Source: Rossellomorea sp. BNER (GTDB lineage: Bacteria > Bacillota > Bacilli > Bacillales > Bacillaceae_B). From it: 37,013 nucleotides of DNA. The stretch is taken from positions 1 to 37,013 of the forward strand of contig JANAVG010000028.1 in NCBI GenBank assembly GCA_024213275.1, given 5' to 3'. A program made the position numbers and the translations under genes. Shown here in pieces: positions 25,512 to 32,343 of this stretch. The notes under the pieces were generated by a model. It was given only the letters and a program-made list of their open reading frames with translations, did not search any database and was not told the origin of the DNA. Within the stretch, counting starts at the first letter, position 1; the number at the start of each line of letters is the position of its first letter.

Positions 25512-25590
25512 AGAAGCTTTGGGGCATGATCATTAGGATCAGCCCTATTTTTGTGTTTTGACAAAGTCGAAATTTGTCGATAAGAAAATT

Positions 25591-25621
25591 AAAAATAGTG
25601 GTTTACATTTCCACTATTTTT
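25591..25621. terminator. Perfect hairpin terminator after yrhC
   Basis: AAAAATAGTGG (25591-25601) and CCACTATTTTT (25611-25621) are exact complements, with A and T tracts that could work in either direction. Confidence 0.88.
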
Positions 25622-25647
25622 GGATATACTTACCACTGTAGTATATT
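25620..25647 (+). promoter_or_regulatory. Candidate promoter of the 27-residue ORF
   Basis: TTGGAT (25620-25625) and TATATT (25642-25647) are spaced 16 bp apart, starting on the last base of the preceding terminator. Confidence 0.4.
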
Positions 25648-25670
25648 TAACGAAAAGGAGGTCGAATGAC

Positions 25671-25754
25671 ATGATGGCGATTAATAGTAATGTAATTTCT
25701 ACAATTTCATATGTTTTTTTACATTCGACCGCATTAGCTATCGATTTTCGTTAA
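25671..25754 (+). CDS. Candidate 27-residue peptide, unknown, inside an inverted repeat
   Basis: The frame has an excellent ribosome binding site (AAAAGGAGGT, 25653-25662) and encodes MMAINSNVISTISYVFLHST followed by ALAIDFR, moderately hydrophobic in the middle. The coding region is bracketed by inverted repeats: AACGAAAA (25649-25656) with TTTTCGTT (25745-25752), and GGTCGAATG (25660-25668) with CATTCGACC (25722-25730). The inner pair would cover part of the ribosome binding site when the RNA folds. A promoter-like sequence precedes it and two terminators follow, so it could be an independent transcript. I do not recognise the peptide. It could be a small membrane peptide, a leader peptide, or the coding-like part of a structured RNA. 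Confidence 0.45.
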   Translation: MMAINSNVISTISYVFLHSTALAIDFR

Positions 25755-25774
25755 TATTATTTAATGTTAATCCA

Positions 25775-25810
25775 AGCCGCAGGAAGAATGTTTCTTCTTG
25801 CGGCTTTTTT
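25775..25810 (+). terminator. Rho-independent terminator after the 27-residue ORF
   Basis: AGCCGCAGGAAGAA pairs with TTCTTCTTGCGGCT, followed by T's. Confidence 0.9.
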
Positions 25811-25815
25811 ATGTT

Positions 25816-25847
25816 TTCGCAGGAGGATTCTTTCTGCGATTTTTTTG
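25816..25847 (+). terminator. Second, tandem terminator
   Basis: TCGCAG and CTGCGA enclose GAGGATTCTTT and are followed by seven T's. Its stem resembles a shortened copy of the preceding terminator. Confidence 0.75.
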
Positions 25848-25935
25848 TGGGGAAAATCGGATTGCTTTAGCCACTTTGTCCTCTGATTCAAGTAATCAGA
25901 GAAATTTCGAGAGTTTACCTAAAGGAGGTGGTAGT

Positions 25936-26079
25936 ATGACACTTAATATTCTGTTCATGACTATTACGATCAACAAGCGTCAACGAAGTTCAGAAGAAAT
26001 AAACCATGATGTTCAAGTTTCTAAGTATTTTGAAGAAACGAAGATAAAAAATGAATCCATGATATCAAAAATGTTCTAA
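25936..26079 (+). CDS. yrzI: YrzI family small protein (Bac_small_yrzI)
   Basis: The 47-residue protein starts MTLNILFMTITINKRQRSSE, the signature of the YrzI family (described as probable sporulation proteins in Bacillus), with a short hydrophobic beta-like start and a charged helical remainder ending KNESMISKMF. It has a very strong ribosome binding site (AAAGGAGGTGG, from 25921). An 8-bp perfect inverted repeat, CTCTGATT-5 nt-AATCAGAG (25881-25901), lies upstream and might be an operator. The in-frame extension back to 25798 runs through a terminator and is not coding. The function is unknown. Confidence 0.8.
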   Translation: MTLNILFMTITINKRQRSSEEINHDVQVSKYFEETKIKNESMISKMF

Positions 26080-26115
26080 AATGGTTCTTTAATAAATATA
26101 GAGAGAGGAGTTATA

Positions 26116-26178
26116 ATGATGATTTATTGTCAAGAGAAACGACTAAATGCGCTGTGGGTGGAGAAAGATTCTGCCTAA
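26116..26178 (+). CDS. Candidate 20-residue peptide downstream of yrzI
   Basis: The frame encodes MMIYCQEKRLNALWVEKDSA behind AGAGAGGAG (26100-26109), 36 bp after yrzI and before the terminator at 26251. The site is as good as those of neighbouring real genes, which is the main support; the peptide itself is too short to classify. It may be a further member of the small-peptide cluster or translational noise. Confidence 0.35.
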   Translation: MMIYCQEKRLNALWVEKDSA

Positions 26179-26250
26179 CGAAACTAGGGCGGGTGAATAG
26201 ATGTGTTTTTACATGTGATTTATTGGACTGCATTCATAAAAAAAAGAAAA

Positions 26251-26279
26251 AAAGCTGCTGTAATTCAGTAGCTTTTTTT
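26251..26279. terminator. Rho-independent terminator after the yrzI unit
   Basis: AAAGCTGCTG (26251-26260) pairs with CAGTAGCTTT (26266-26275) with one G-T pair, flanked by A's on the left and T's on the right, so it could also act for sigK read-through. Confidence 0.88.
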
Positions 26280-26361
26280 GGTACCCAATATTCTAATATC
26301 AACCTTTAAAGAGTAGAGTAATTAAGAAGGTTTTTATCCCCCACTGTCAGTAATCCCATAA

Positions 26362-27078
26362 CTAGGACTGATTGCGTTTCTCTTTTTCTTCCCGATAAAA
26401 CTCATGAAACATTTTCATTAATGCTCTTTTTTCAATTCGAGAAACATAACTTCTTGATATACCAAGCTCTTTTGCTATTTCTCTTTGTGTTTTTTCTTCT
26501 TTAAGATCAAGACCGAAACGACCGATAACTACTTCCTTTTCTCGATCGTCAAGTACACAAATATATTTTTTCACCTTTTCTAATTCCATGTTAAGTTGAA
26601 TGGTATCAATGACATCATCTGCGTCCGATTTTAAGATATCAATAAGGCTTATCTCATTTCCTTCCTTATCTTGACCGATTGGATCATGAAGGGAGACGTC
26701 TTTCTTCGTTTTCTTTAATGCTCGCAGATGCATCAGTATTTCATTTTCAATACATCGCGCAGCATAGGTTGCAAGTTTTGTCCCTTTACCTTCCGAATAA
26801 CTTTCAATCGCTTTGATCAGGCCAATTGTGCCGATGGATATTAAATCTTCCGGGTCTTCTCCAGTATTCTCAAATTTTTTGACGATATGGGCAACTAATC
26901 GCAAATTGTGTTCTATCAGTGTGTTACGGGCGTGTTCATCACCTTCAACCATTTTTCTTAAGTATTTCTTTTCTTCGCTTGAAGATAAAGGCTGTGGAAA
27001 AGCGTTATTTTTTACATAAGAGACTAGGAAGACCAATTCTTTTAAGAAATATCCAATGGCTGTGACAATACTTGACAT
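26362..27078 (-). CDS. sigK: Sporulation sigma factor SigK (pro-sigma-K), uninterrupted
   Basis: The 238-residue minus-strand protein is the late mother-cell sigma factor. The hydrophobic pro-sequence (IGYFLKELVFLVSYVKNN) ends near Ser20-Tyr21, where SpoIVFB cleaves in B. subtilis. Region 2 (EHNLRLVAHIVKKFENTGED ... GTKLATYAARCIENEIL) and region 4 helix-turn-helix (TQREIAKELGISRSYVSRIE) follow. Unlike B. subtilis 168, where the skin element splits the gene near codon 113, the frame here is continuous. CCCATGAAGG-complement GGGGGTG precedes the ATG. The promoter candidate upstream fits sigma-E/sigma-K control. Confidence 0.97.
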   Translation of the reverse strand: MSSIVTAIGYFLKELVFLVSYVKNNAFPQPLSSSEEKKYLRKMVEGDEHARNTLIEHNLRLVAHIVKKFENTGEDPEDLISIGTIGLIKAIESYSEGKGTKLATYAARCIENEILMHLRALKKTKKDVSLHDPIGQDKEGNEISLIDILKSDADDVIDTIQLNMELEKVKKYICVLDDREKEVVIGRFGLDLKEEKTQREIAKELGISRSYVSRIEKRALMKMFHEFYREEKEKRNQS

Positions 27079-27112
27079 ATGTTCACCCCCATGAAGGACT
27101 TTTGCCTATTAC

Positions 27113-27121
27113 TATCATATG
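27113..27121 (-). promoter_or_regulatory. Sporulation-type -10 element of sigK
   Basis: On the minus strand CATATGATA matches the sigma-K -10 pattern CATAnnnTA and is compatible with sigma-E. It lies 34 bp before the sigK start. The -35 region (GGACAG about 14-16 bp upstream) is loose, as is normal for these factors. Confidence 0.6.
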
Positions 27122-27324
27122 TGAGTATCTGTCTGTCCTTGCCAGTCCATGAAAAGTAATATCCATCAATGCTATTTATTTTGTTTCTAAATAAAATCCT
27201 TCCCTTTCCATTGCACCATTACTAGGTCGGTAAGGACAAGTATTGTCTTACCTTTTTATGAGAAAGAATTTTTCTCTAATGAATTTGTTAGAAATCCTGA
27301 TGTCTTAATGACGAAAAAGCCTAT

Positions 27325-27352
27325 ACAAATCAAGACAAACACACATATATTA
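27325..27352 (+). promoter_or_regulatory. Candidate sigma-K promoter of the YjcZ-like gene
   Basis: CATATATTA (27344-27352) fits CATAnnnTA, with AC at 27325-27326 about 17 bp upstream, 31 bp before the ATG. The rest of the 305 bp between sigK and this gene holds only the sigK promoter. Confidence 0.5.
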
Positions 27353-27383
27353 TGAATAACTAAAGCAATAGGGGGGGACATGT

Positions 27384-27512
27384 ATGCCGCCGTATGGATA
27401 TCCGTGTTATCCTATACGTGGATATTATGGAGGATTTTATTTAGCGCTGGCTGTAGTACTTCTCATTCTTCTTTTCCTGTTTGGATGTTGGTGGTACTAT
27501 AATAATTGTTAG
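27384..27512 (+). CDS. Tiny YjcZ-like transmembrane sporulation protein
   Basis: The 42-residue protein has a Pro/Gly/Tyr-rich start (MPPYGYPCYPIRGYYGGF), one transmembrane helix (YLALAVVLLILLFLFG) and a Cys/Trp/Tyr tail (CWWYYNNC). This is the plan of the tiny YjcZ/SscA-type spore proteins of Bacillus, although the exact glycine-rich signature is altered and three cysteines are present. It is behind GGGGGGGAC and a sigma-K-like promoter and next to sigK itself, so late mother-cell or coat expression is inferred. Confidence 0.7.
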   Translation: MPPYGYPCYPIRGYYGGFYLALAVVLLILLFLFGCWWYYNNC

Positions 27513-27520
27513 ATTAAAAA

Positions 27521-27587
27521 AGGTTGACCCTGTATCAGTTTTGTATCCTTTGTGATCTTATGGATACAAAACTACTAGGGTCAACCT
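27521..27587. terminator. Long convergent hairpin between the YjcZ-like gene and pssA
   Basis: AGGTTGACCCT (27521-27531) pairs exactly with AGGGTCAACCT (27577-27587), and inside it GTTTTGTATCC pairs with GGATACAAAAC. A's precede and CTTC follows; it probably ends transcription from both sides. Confidence 0.8.
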
Positions 27588-27610
27588 CTTCATTTACATA
27601 ATTTTAGAGG

Positions 27611-28150
27611 CTATATTTTTCTTAAGCGAAAATTGCTAATCATTAAAAGGGATAGGATAATAATGATAAATAAAAATAATGGCGTAGAAATAACAGGGAC
27701 AGCCAGGTAGCTAACAGTTAGTAAACAGCCTGCAGCAGTAATTGGCAATCCAGTGAAATATCCATTTGTCTCAGTGGTATTAAATCGGGCTAAGCGGAAT
27801 GCTCCACATGCAATATAAAAAACAGTAAAAAACATGCCGGGAAATCCAAATTCATAAAGGACGCCTTGGTAGAGAAGGAGTGCTGGAGCTACTCCAAAAG
27901 AAATAATATCACTCATGGAATCAAGTTGCTTACCTAATTCTGAGTCTATATTTAGTTTTCGTGCCACTATTCCATCAAATCGATCGGCGAGAGCTGCAAT
28001 AAAAATTAATAATAAGCTAAGGCTTAACTGCCCCTGCAGCGCCATAAGGATAGCGAAGCCACCTAATGAAATATTAGCTAAAGTTAAAACATTCGCAGTC
28101 TGTGTTTTTAATTTCTTGACGGTTTGGTCGAGTACGTCGGAAAGAAACAT
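27611..28150 (-). CDS. pssA: CDP-diacylglycerol-serine O-phosphatidyltransferase PssA
   Basis: The 179-residue integral membrane enzyme makes phosphatidylserine from CDP-diacylglycerol and serine. The CDP-alcohol phosphotransferase motif D-G-x2-A-R-x8-G-x3-D-x3-D is complete (Asp59, Gly60, Ala63, Arg64, Gly73, Asp77, Asp81). About six hydrophobic helices follow the amphipathic start. It is divergent from psd, which decarboxylates its product, across 111 bp. In B. subtilis the two genes lie in one direction with ybfM between them, so the arrangement differs. GGAGTGAGAGG precedes the ATG. Confidence 0.95.
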   Translation of the reverse strand: MFLSDVLDQTVKKLKTQTANVLTLANISLGGFAILMALQGQLSLSLLLIFIAALADRFDGIVARKLNIDSELGKQLDSMSDIISFGVAPALLLYQGVLYEFGFPGMFFTVFYIACGAFRLARFNTTETNGYFTGLPITAAGCLLTVSYLAVPVISTPLFLFIIIILSLLMISNFRLRKI

Positions 28151-28261
28151 CCTCTCACTCCTTAATAAAAAATACCTTTAAATAAGATAAAATATAGTTA
28201 ATTATATACTTATGAAATAGATGTTGCTAATAGTATTTAATACTCAGTTGGAGGTTTAAAA

Positions 28262-29038
28262 TTGAAAAAGACCTTGTATCAGATGTCTATTGAATTAACA
28301 AATAAAAAGTGGTCTTCAGTATTATTAAAAAAATTCGTACAGTCCCGTTGGAGTAAGAAATGCATCCCTTCTTATATGAAAATATATGAAATTGATTCAA
28401 ATGAAATTGAACATGAGATTAGTTGTTATCCTACATTACATGAGTTTTTCACTCGAAGACTGAAAGCAGGGGCTCGGGAGATTCAAGGAGAGAACAATCA
28501 ATTTGTTAGCCCGGTAGACGGTACCCTTGCCGAAGCAGGTAGGGTCACACCTAACTTAATGATGAAAGTAAAGGGAAAGGATTACTCCATTCAAGGAATG
28601 CTCGGAAGTGAAAAATTAGCAAAAAAATATATGGGTGGAGCATTTTTAGTGTTATACTTAAGCCCTGCTAATTACCATCGTATACACAGTCCGATACAGG
28701 GCGATGTAGAAAAAAGATGGGAGCTTGGCTTACACTCCTATCCAGTGAATCATTACGGATTAAAATATGGACGTGAAACTCTATCTAAAAATTATCGATC
28801 GATTACAGAAATAAAACATAAAGGTGGAGACATGCTTCTTGTTAAAGTAGGAGCTATGTTTGTCAATTCCATTCATTATACAAATAATCATCTCCACTGG
28901 AATAGAGGGGATGAAATTGGCTACTTTACATTTGGTTCTACAGTCATTCTTTTCTTTGAAAATGGAACATTTCACTTCAATGACGAATTGTCAGTCCCAA
29001 CTCCTATTAAAATGGGACAAGTAATAGGTCAGATGTAA
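28262..29038 (+). CDS. psd: Phosphatidylserine decarboxylase proenzyme
   Basis: The 258-residue proenzyme converts phosphatidylserine to phosphatidylethanolamine. Self-cleavage occurs at the GST motif in YFTFGSTVILFF (Gly225/Ser226), leaving a pyruvoyl group on the short C-terminal alpha chain. Conserved segments include SPVDGTLAEAG, YLSPANYHRIHSP and the catalytic histidines therein. The TTG start follows TTGGAGG. It is divergent from pssA, so a shared regulatory region (28151-28261) could keep the two steps in balance. The palindromic element at 29039 begins at its stop codon. Confidence 0.95.
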   Translation: MKKTLYQMSIELTNKKWSSVLLKKFVQSRWSKKCIPSYMKIYEIDSNEIEHEISCYPTLHEFFTRRLKAGAREIQGENNQFVSPVDGTLAEAGRVTPNLMMKVKGKDYSIQGMLGSEKLAKKYMGGAFLVLYLSPANYHRIHSPIQGDVEKRWELGLHSYPVNHYGLKYGRETLSKNYRSITEIKHKGGDMLLVKVGAMFVNSIHYTNNHLHWNRGDEIGYFTFGSTVILFFENGTFHFNDELSVPTPIKMGQVIGQM

Positions 29039-29158
29039 AAGAGGATGACCCAAACAAAGCGTTAGGAACCACAACTTCAACATATCAAATCTCTCTATTT
29101 GATTTTTTGTATATGTTGATTTTAGATGTGGTCCCAGACTCTTTTGGGTCATCCTCTT
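29039..29158. repeat. Palindromic element, copy B (120 bp), also a terminator between psd and sda
   Basis: AAGAGGATGACCCAAA at the left pairs with TTTTGGGTCATCCTCTT at the right. Inside, GGAACCACAA pairs with TGTGGTCCC, and ATATCAAAT pairs with ATTTGAT. Its right arm read on the minus strand (GATGACCCAAAAGAGTCTGG) matches the left arm of copy A at 17512, so the two copies lie in opposite orientation. A T-run (29162-29166) follows. Confidence 0.82.
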
Positions 29159-29171
29159 GCCCTTTTTATCA

Positions 29172-29312
29172 CTATGATGATACTTTAATATTGTTATTTA
29201 ATGATCTTCGATGAATTTCGTTCTCGATAAGGCGGATAAAGTCTGGGCTTAAATTTAAATGAATGGCTTTATAATAGGATTCAATTAACAATTCATCTGT
29301 AAGCTTTCGCAT
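29172..29312 (-). CDS. sda: Sda, checkpoint inhibitor of sporulation kinase
   Basis: The 46-residue minus-strand protein begins MRKLTDELLIESYYKAIHLN, continues with LSPDFIRLIENEIHRRSL and ends KVSS. It is nearly the whole Sda sequence, a two-helix hairpin that binds the dimerisation/phosphotransfer domain of KinA and blocks entry into sporulation when DNA replication is perturbed. The ATG follows GGAGGTG. Upstream (29427-29525) is a cluster of DnaA boxes, as at B. subtilis sda, where DnaA controls transcription. It is easy to overlook because of its size. Confidence 0.93.
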   Translation of the reverse strand: MRKLTDELLIESYYKAIHLNLSPDFIRLIENEIHRRSLNNNIKVSS

Positions 29313-29426
29313 GAGACTTTCACCTCCAAAAAAAATAGTCATATCATTTCAATATCGTGAATAGAATAGTAAGTTTAGATTGTAATTTCACTCTACCAAA
29401 TTTAAACATTCAGAACAAGCGTTCCG

Positions 29427-29525
29427 TTATCCACAGATGATAGTGGATAAACTGTGACTAACTTGTTTACAATTAATAGGAATTCTGATTTTAAAACGGG
29501 TATAATGTGCATAAGTTTATCCACA
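29427..29525. promoter_or_regulatory. DnaA-box cluster upstream of sda
   Basis: TTATCCACA occurs exactly at 29427-29435 and 29517-29525, and AGTGGATAA (one mismatch on the opposite strand) is at 29442-29450. The cluster lies 115-213 bp upstream of sda. DnaA binding at sda is established in B. subtilis; here it is inferred from the boxes. Confidence 0.85.
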
Positions 29526-29628
29526 AATGATTTGGTAATAATTTTGTCGAAAAATATTTATGCTTTTTTCATAAGAATACATCGTATAAAAATTATCTGT
29601 TAATGGATTAAAAGGTTTATCGATATCC

Positions 29629-29745
29629 AGCTTTAGCGCCTATCCTCTCTATGGTCCAGCTAAATCATGAAGAAAGGGAAAACCACCTTCCCTCCGTGAT
29701 TTAGCTTATGCTAATCCAGAGGTTGAACGATGCGCTTCCGCTTTT
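29629..29745. repeat. Dispersed Bacillus-type hairpin repeat (AGCTTTAGCGCC ... GCGCTTCCGC)
   Basis: The outer ends AGCTTTAGCGC and GCGCTTCCGCT are inverted, and the inside has GCTAAATCA (29659-29667) pairing with TGATTTAGC (29697-29705) plus GGGAA with TTCCC. Related sequences with 'CAGCGCCTAG' and 'GGCGCTTCCGCTTTT' ends are common between genes in Bacillus. No coding content. It accounts for much of the 564 bp gap between sda and yqeG. Confidence 0.7.
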
Positions 29746-29774
29746 CTTTTTGAAACGGCATGAAAAATTAAGTA

Positions 29775-29834
29775 TGATAAAATCGGATACAGTGAAACCT
29801 TCCATCACTGGGTGTTTTCTCCAATGATAGAAGG
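29775..29834 (+). promoter_or_regulatory. Extended -10 promoter and leader hairpin of the yqeG operon
   Basis: The extended -10 TGATAAAAT is at 29775-29783; a -35 is not evident. Downstream CCTTCCATCACTGG (29798-29811) and CCAATGATAGAAGG (29821-29834) form a 14-bp stem with two mismatches in the presumed 5' leader, with no T-run. Confidence 0.5.
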
Positions 29835-29876
29835 TAGGTAATATTAAGTGAAGTTGAAATAATGAGGTGTATATAA

Positions 29877-30398
29877 TTGTTAAAGATGTTTTTACCAAAC
29901 GAACATGTACAAAATGTATTTCATATAAGACCAGAAGATTTAAAGGAAAGAGGAGTCAAGGCCATTATTACTGACCTCGACAATACCTTGGTTGAATGGG
30001 ACCGTCCCAATGCTACACCTAAACTCATAGAATGGTTTAAATCAATGCAGGATGAAGGAATTCTTGTAACGATTGTTTCTAATAATAATGAAAAAAGGGT
30101 AAAAGCATTTGCTGATCCATTGGCGATTCCCTTCATTTTTCAAGCTAGAAAGCCGATGGGAAGAGCATTTCGTAAAGCAATAAAGAATATGAACGTTAAA
30201 AGAGAAGAAACCGTAGTCATTGGTGACCAGCTTTTAACGGATGTATTAGGTGGTAACAGGAATCAATTCTATACAATTTTAGTGGTTCCCGTTGCACAAA
30301 CAGATGGATTTATTACAAAATTTAATCGTAGAGTAGAACGAAGAATTATGAACTTTTTTAAACGGAAAGGTCTCATACATTGGGAGGAAGAAAATTGA
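29877..30398 (+). CDS. yqeG: YqeG family HAD IIIA-type phosphatase
   Basis: The 173-residue HAD hydrolase has the catalytic motif I DLDNTLVEW (Asp33, Asp35), motif II VSNNNEKRV, and motif III/IV KPMGRAF ... VIGDQLLTDVLGGNR. It resembles phosphatidylglycerophosphatase-type members (GEP4-like), which would connect it with phospholipid synthesis, but the substrate is unproven. It starts with TTG behind GAGGTG, leads the long housekeeping operon and overlaps yqeH by 4 bp. Length matches B. subtilis YqeG (172). Confidence 0.93.
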   Translation: MLKMFLPNEHVQNVFHIRPEDLKERGVKAIITDLDNTLVEWDRPNATPKLIEWFKSMQDEGILVTIVSNNNEKRVKAFADPLAIPFIFQARKPMGRAFRKAIKNMNVKREETVVIGDQLLTDVLGGNRNQFYTILVVPVAQTDGFITKFNRRVERRIMNFFKRKGLIHWEEEN

Positions 30399-31495
30399 GT
30401 CAAATTGTATGTGTAGGCTGTGGTGTATCGATTCAGACAGAAAAACAGACTGAACTTGGGTATGCTCCTTCATCAGCACTAGAAAAAGAAGAAATCATCT
30501 GTCAAAGATGCTTCAAAATAAAACACTATAATGAAGTGCAAGATGTAAATTTAACAGATGATGATTTCCTTAAAATATTAAATGAAATCGGTAGTTCAGA
30601 TAGTTTAATCGTAAAAGTTGTTGATATATTTGATTTTAATGGGAGCTGGCTTCCAGGACTTCATCGTTTTGCGGGCAATAATCCGGTTTTACTAATAGGG
30701 AATAAGGTGGATTTATTACCAAAGTCTGTAAAGCGTTCGAAATTGATTCATTGGATGAAACATGAAGCAAAGCAATTAGGTCTTAAGCCTGTGAATGTTC
30801 TACTTATGAGTGCTTCTAAAGGGCAATATATAAAAGAAGCTGTCGATGCGATTGAGGAGTACAGAAAAGGAAAAGATGTCTACGTTGTTGGGTGTACAAA
30901 TGTTGGGAAATCTACCTTTATTAATAGCATAATTAAAGAGTTTACGGGTGAAAAGGAAGTAATTACAACTTCACACTTTCCGGGAACTACACTTGATATG
31001 ATCGAGATTCCACTAGATGATGGACAAGCTATCGTTGACACACCTGGTATAATCAACCACCATCAAATGGCTCATTACGTAGATAAAAAAGATTTGAAGT
31101 TTATAACTCCTAAAAAAGAAATAAAGCCAATGGTGTTTCAATTAAATGAAGAGCAGACATTATTCTTTGGGGGACTTGCCCGATTTGACTTCTTGAAAGG
31201 AAGTAAAAGAGCTTTTGTTTGTTACCTTTCAAATGATCTAAAAATTCATCGTACTAAGCTTGAAAAAGCGGATGAACTATATAAAAATCATGCTGGTGAA
31301 ATGCTGCAGCCACCTAGGAGAAATCAGATGGATGACTTTCCGGAGCTTATTCGTCATGAGTTTAAAATTAAAGATGAAAAAACAGATGTCGTATTCTCTG
31401 GCTTGGGCTGGGTGACCATTAATGATCCTGGAGTTCATATCGCTGCACATGTTCCGAAAGGTGTATCTGTATTTTTACGAAAATCACTGATTTAA
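30395..31495 (+). CDS. yqeH: Circularly permuted GTPase YqeH, 30S ribosome assembly
   Basis: The 366-residue protein, identical in length to B. subtilis YqeH, has an N-terminal zinc finger (Cys6, Cys9, Cys36, Cys39) followed by a permuted G domain with motifs in the order G4 NKVD, G5, G1 GCTNVGKST, G3 DTPG. The C-terminal part probably binds RNA. YqeH is needed for small-subunit assembly and 16S rRNA maturation. The TTG at 30395 is chosen because GGGAGGAAG precedes it; the reading from 30380 starts inside that site. The TTGA overlap with the yqeG stop suggests translational coupling. Confidence 0.96.
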   Translation: MSQIVCVGCGVSIQTEKQTELGYAPSSALEKEEIICQRCFKIKHYNEVQDVNLTDDDFLKILNEIGSSDSLIVKVVDIFDFNGSWLPGLHRFAGNNPVLLIGNKVDLLPKSVKRSKLIHWMKHEAKQLGLKPVNVLLMSASKGQYIKEAVDAIEEYRKGKDVYVVGCTNVGKSTFINSIIKEFTGEKEVITTSHFPGTTLDMIEIPLDDGQAIVDTPGIINHHQMAHYVDKKDLKFITPKKEIKPMVFQLNEEQTLFFGGLARFDFLKGSKRAFVCYLSNDLKIHRTKLEKADELYKNHAGEMLQPPRRNQMDDFPELIRHEFKIKDEKTDVVFSGLGWVTINDPGVHIAAHVPKGVSVFLRKSLI

Positions 31496-31508
31496 TGGGG
31501 AATCTAAT

Positions 31509-32342
31509 ATGAAGCAACTTTACGGAGTAATCGGAGACCCAATTGAACATTCAATGTCTCCTATTATGCATAATGATGCGTTTAAACAACTTAATCTTAA
31601 TGCCTATTATCATCCCTTTCATGTCAATAGAACAGATATAGGTTCCGCTGTAAAAGGGATGAAAGCTCTTGGAATCAGAGGATTTAATGTAACGATTCCA
31701 CATAAATCCACCATCATGCCGTATTTAGACGGTATAGATCCTCTTGCTAATTCGATTGGTGCTGTTAATACGGTAGTACTAGAGGGTGGGGATTTTATAG
31801 GGTACAACACAGATGGATTAGGATTCTTAAAAGGGTTATTAGAGGAGTGCCCTTTTTCTATTGATAAGAAAAAGGTAATGATTTTAGGAGCTGGAGGGGC
31901 AGCCCGTGCCATCTTCTATACGCTTGCTTCAAACGGCATAAATAGTGTCGATATAGTAAATCGAACGGTCCAAAAAGGAGAACAGATTATTGAGGAATGC
32001 CCTTATTCAACAAACTCGAAGGCTCTTACACTAGCGGAGGGCTCTTTAAAGATTAATGATTATGATATTATCATACAAACAACTTCCATCGGGATGTATC
32101 CTTATATAAATGAGGCTCCGATTTCGTTAGAGTATTTATCGAAACATGTATTTGTTTCGGATATCATTTATAATCCCTGGAATACGAGATTATTAAAAGA
32201 GGCATTAGCTAAATCATGTTCTGGTCAAAATGGTCTGGCCATGTTTGTAAATCAGGGTGCGTTAGCTTTTGAGAAATGGACAGGTGTATTACCTGATACA
32301 AATAGAATGAAAAAAATAGTGAAAAGACAACTAGGAGGATAA
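31509..32342 (+). CDS. aroE: Shikimate dehydrogenase (NADP+)
   Basis: The 277-residue enzyme reduces 3-dehydroshikimate to shikimate in aromatic amino acid synthesis. The shikimate-binding SMSPIMHN (about 15-22), catalytic lysine in NVTIPHKS (Lys66) and aspartate in YNTDGLG (Asp102), and the NADP-binding loop GAGGAARA (about 127-134) are all present. The end segment NGLAMFVNQGALAFEKWTG is typical. Its place between yqeH and yqeI is conserved in Bacillus. The site for the next gene, AGGAGG, lies in its last codons. Confidence 0.97.
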   Translation: MKQLYGVIGDPIEHSMSPIMHNDAFKQLNLNAYYHPFHVNRTDIGSAVKGMKALGIRGFNVTIPHKSTIMPYLDGIDPLANSIGAVNTVVLEGGDFIGYNTDGLGFLKGLLEECPFSIDKKKVMILGAGGAARAIFYTLASNGINSVDIVNRTVQKGEQIIEECPYSTNSKALTLAEGSLKINDYDIIIQTTSIGMYPYINEAPISLEYLSKHVFVSDIIYNPWNTRLLKEALAKSCSGQNGLAMFVNQGALAFEKWTGVLPDTNRMKKIVKRQLGG

Positions 32343-32343
32343 C

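Noticed and set aside
25798..25935. N-terminal extension of YrzI to 93 residues
   Set aside because: The extension translates across a Rho-independent terminator and lacks a start signal; the ATG at 25936 has a strong site.
26127..26309. 60-codon cysteine-containing frame downstream of yrzI
   Set aside because: No ribosome binding site, and the frame reads through a clear terminator hairpin (26251-26279).
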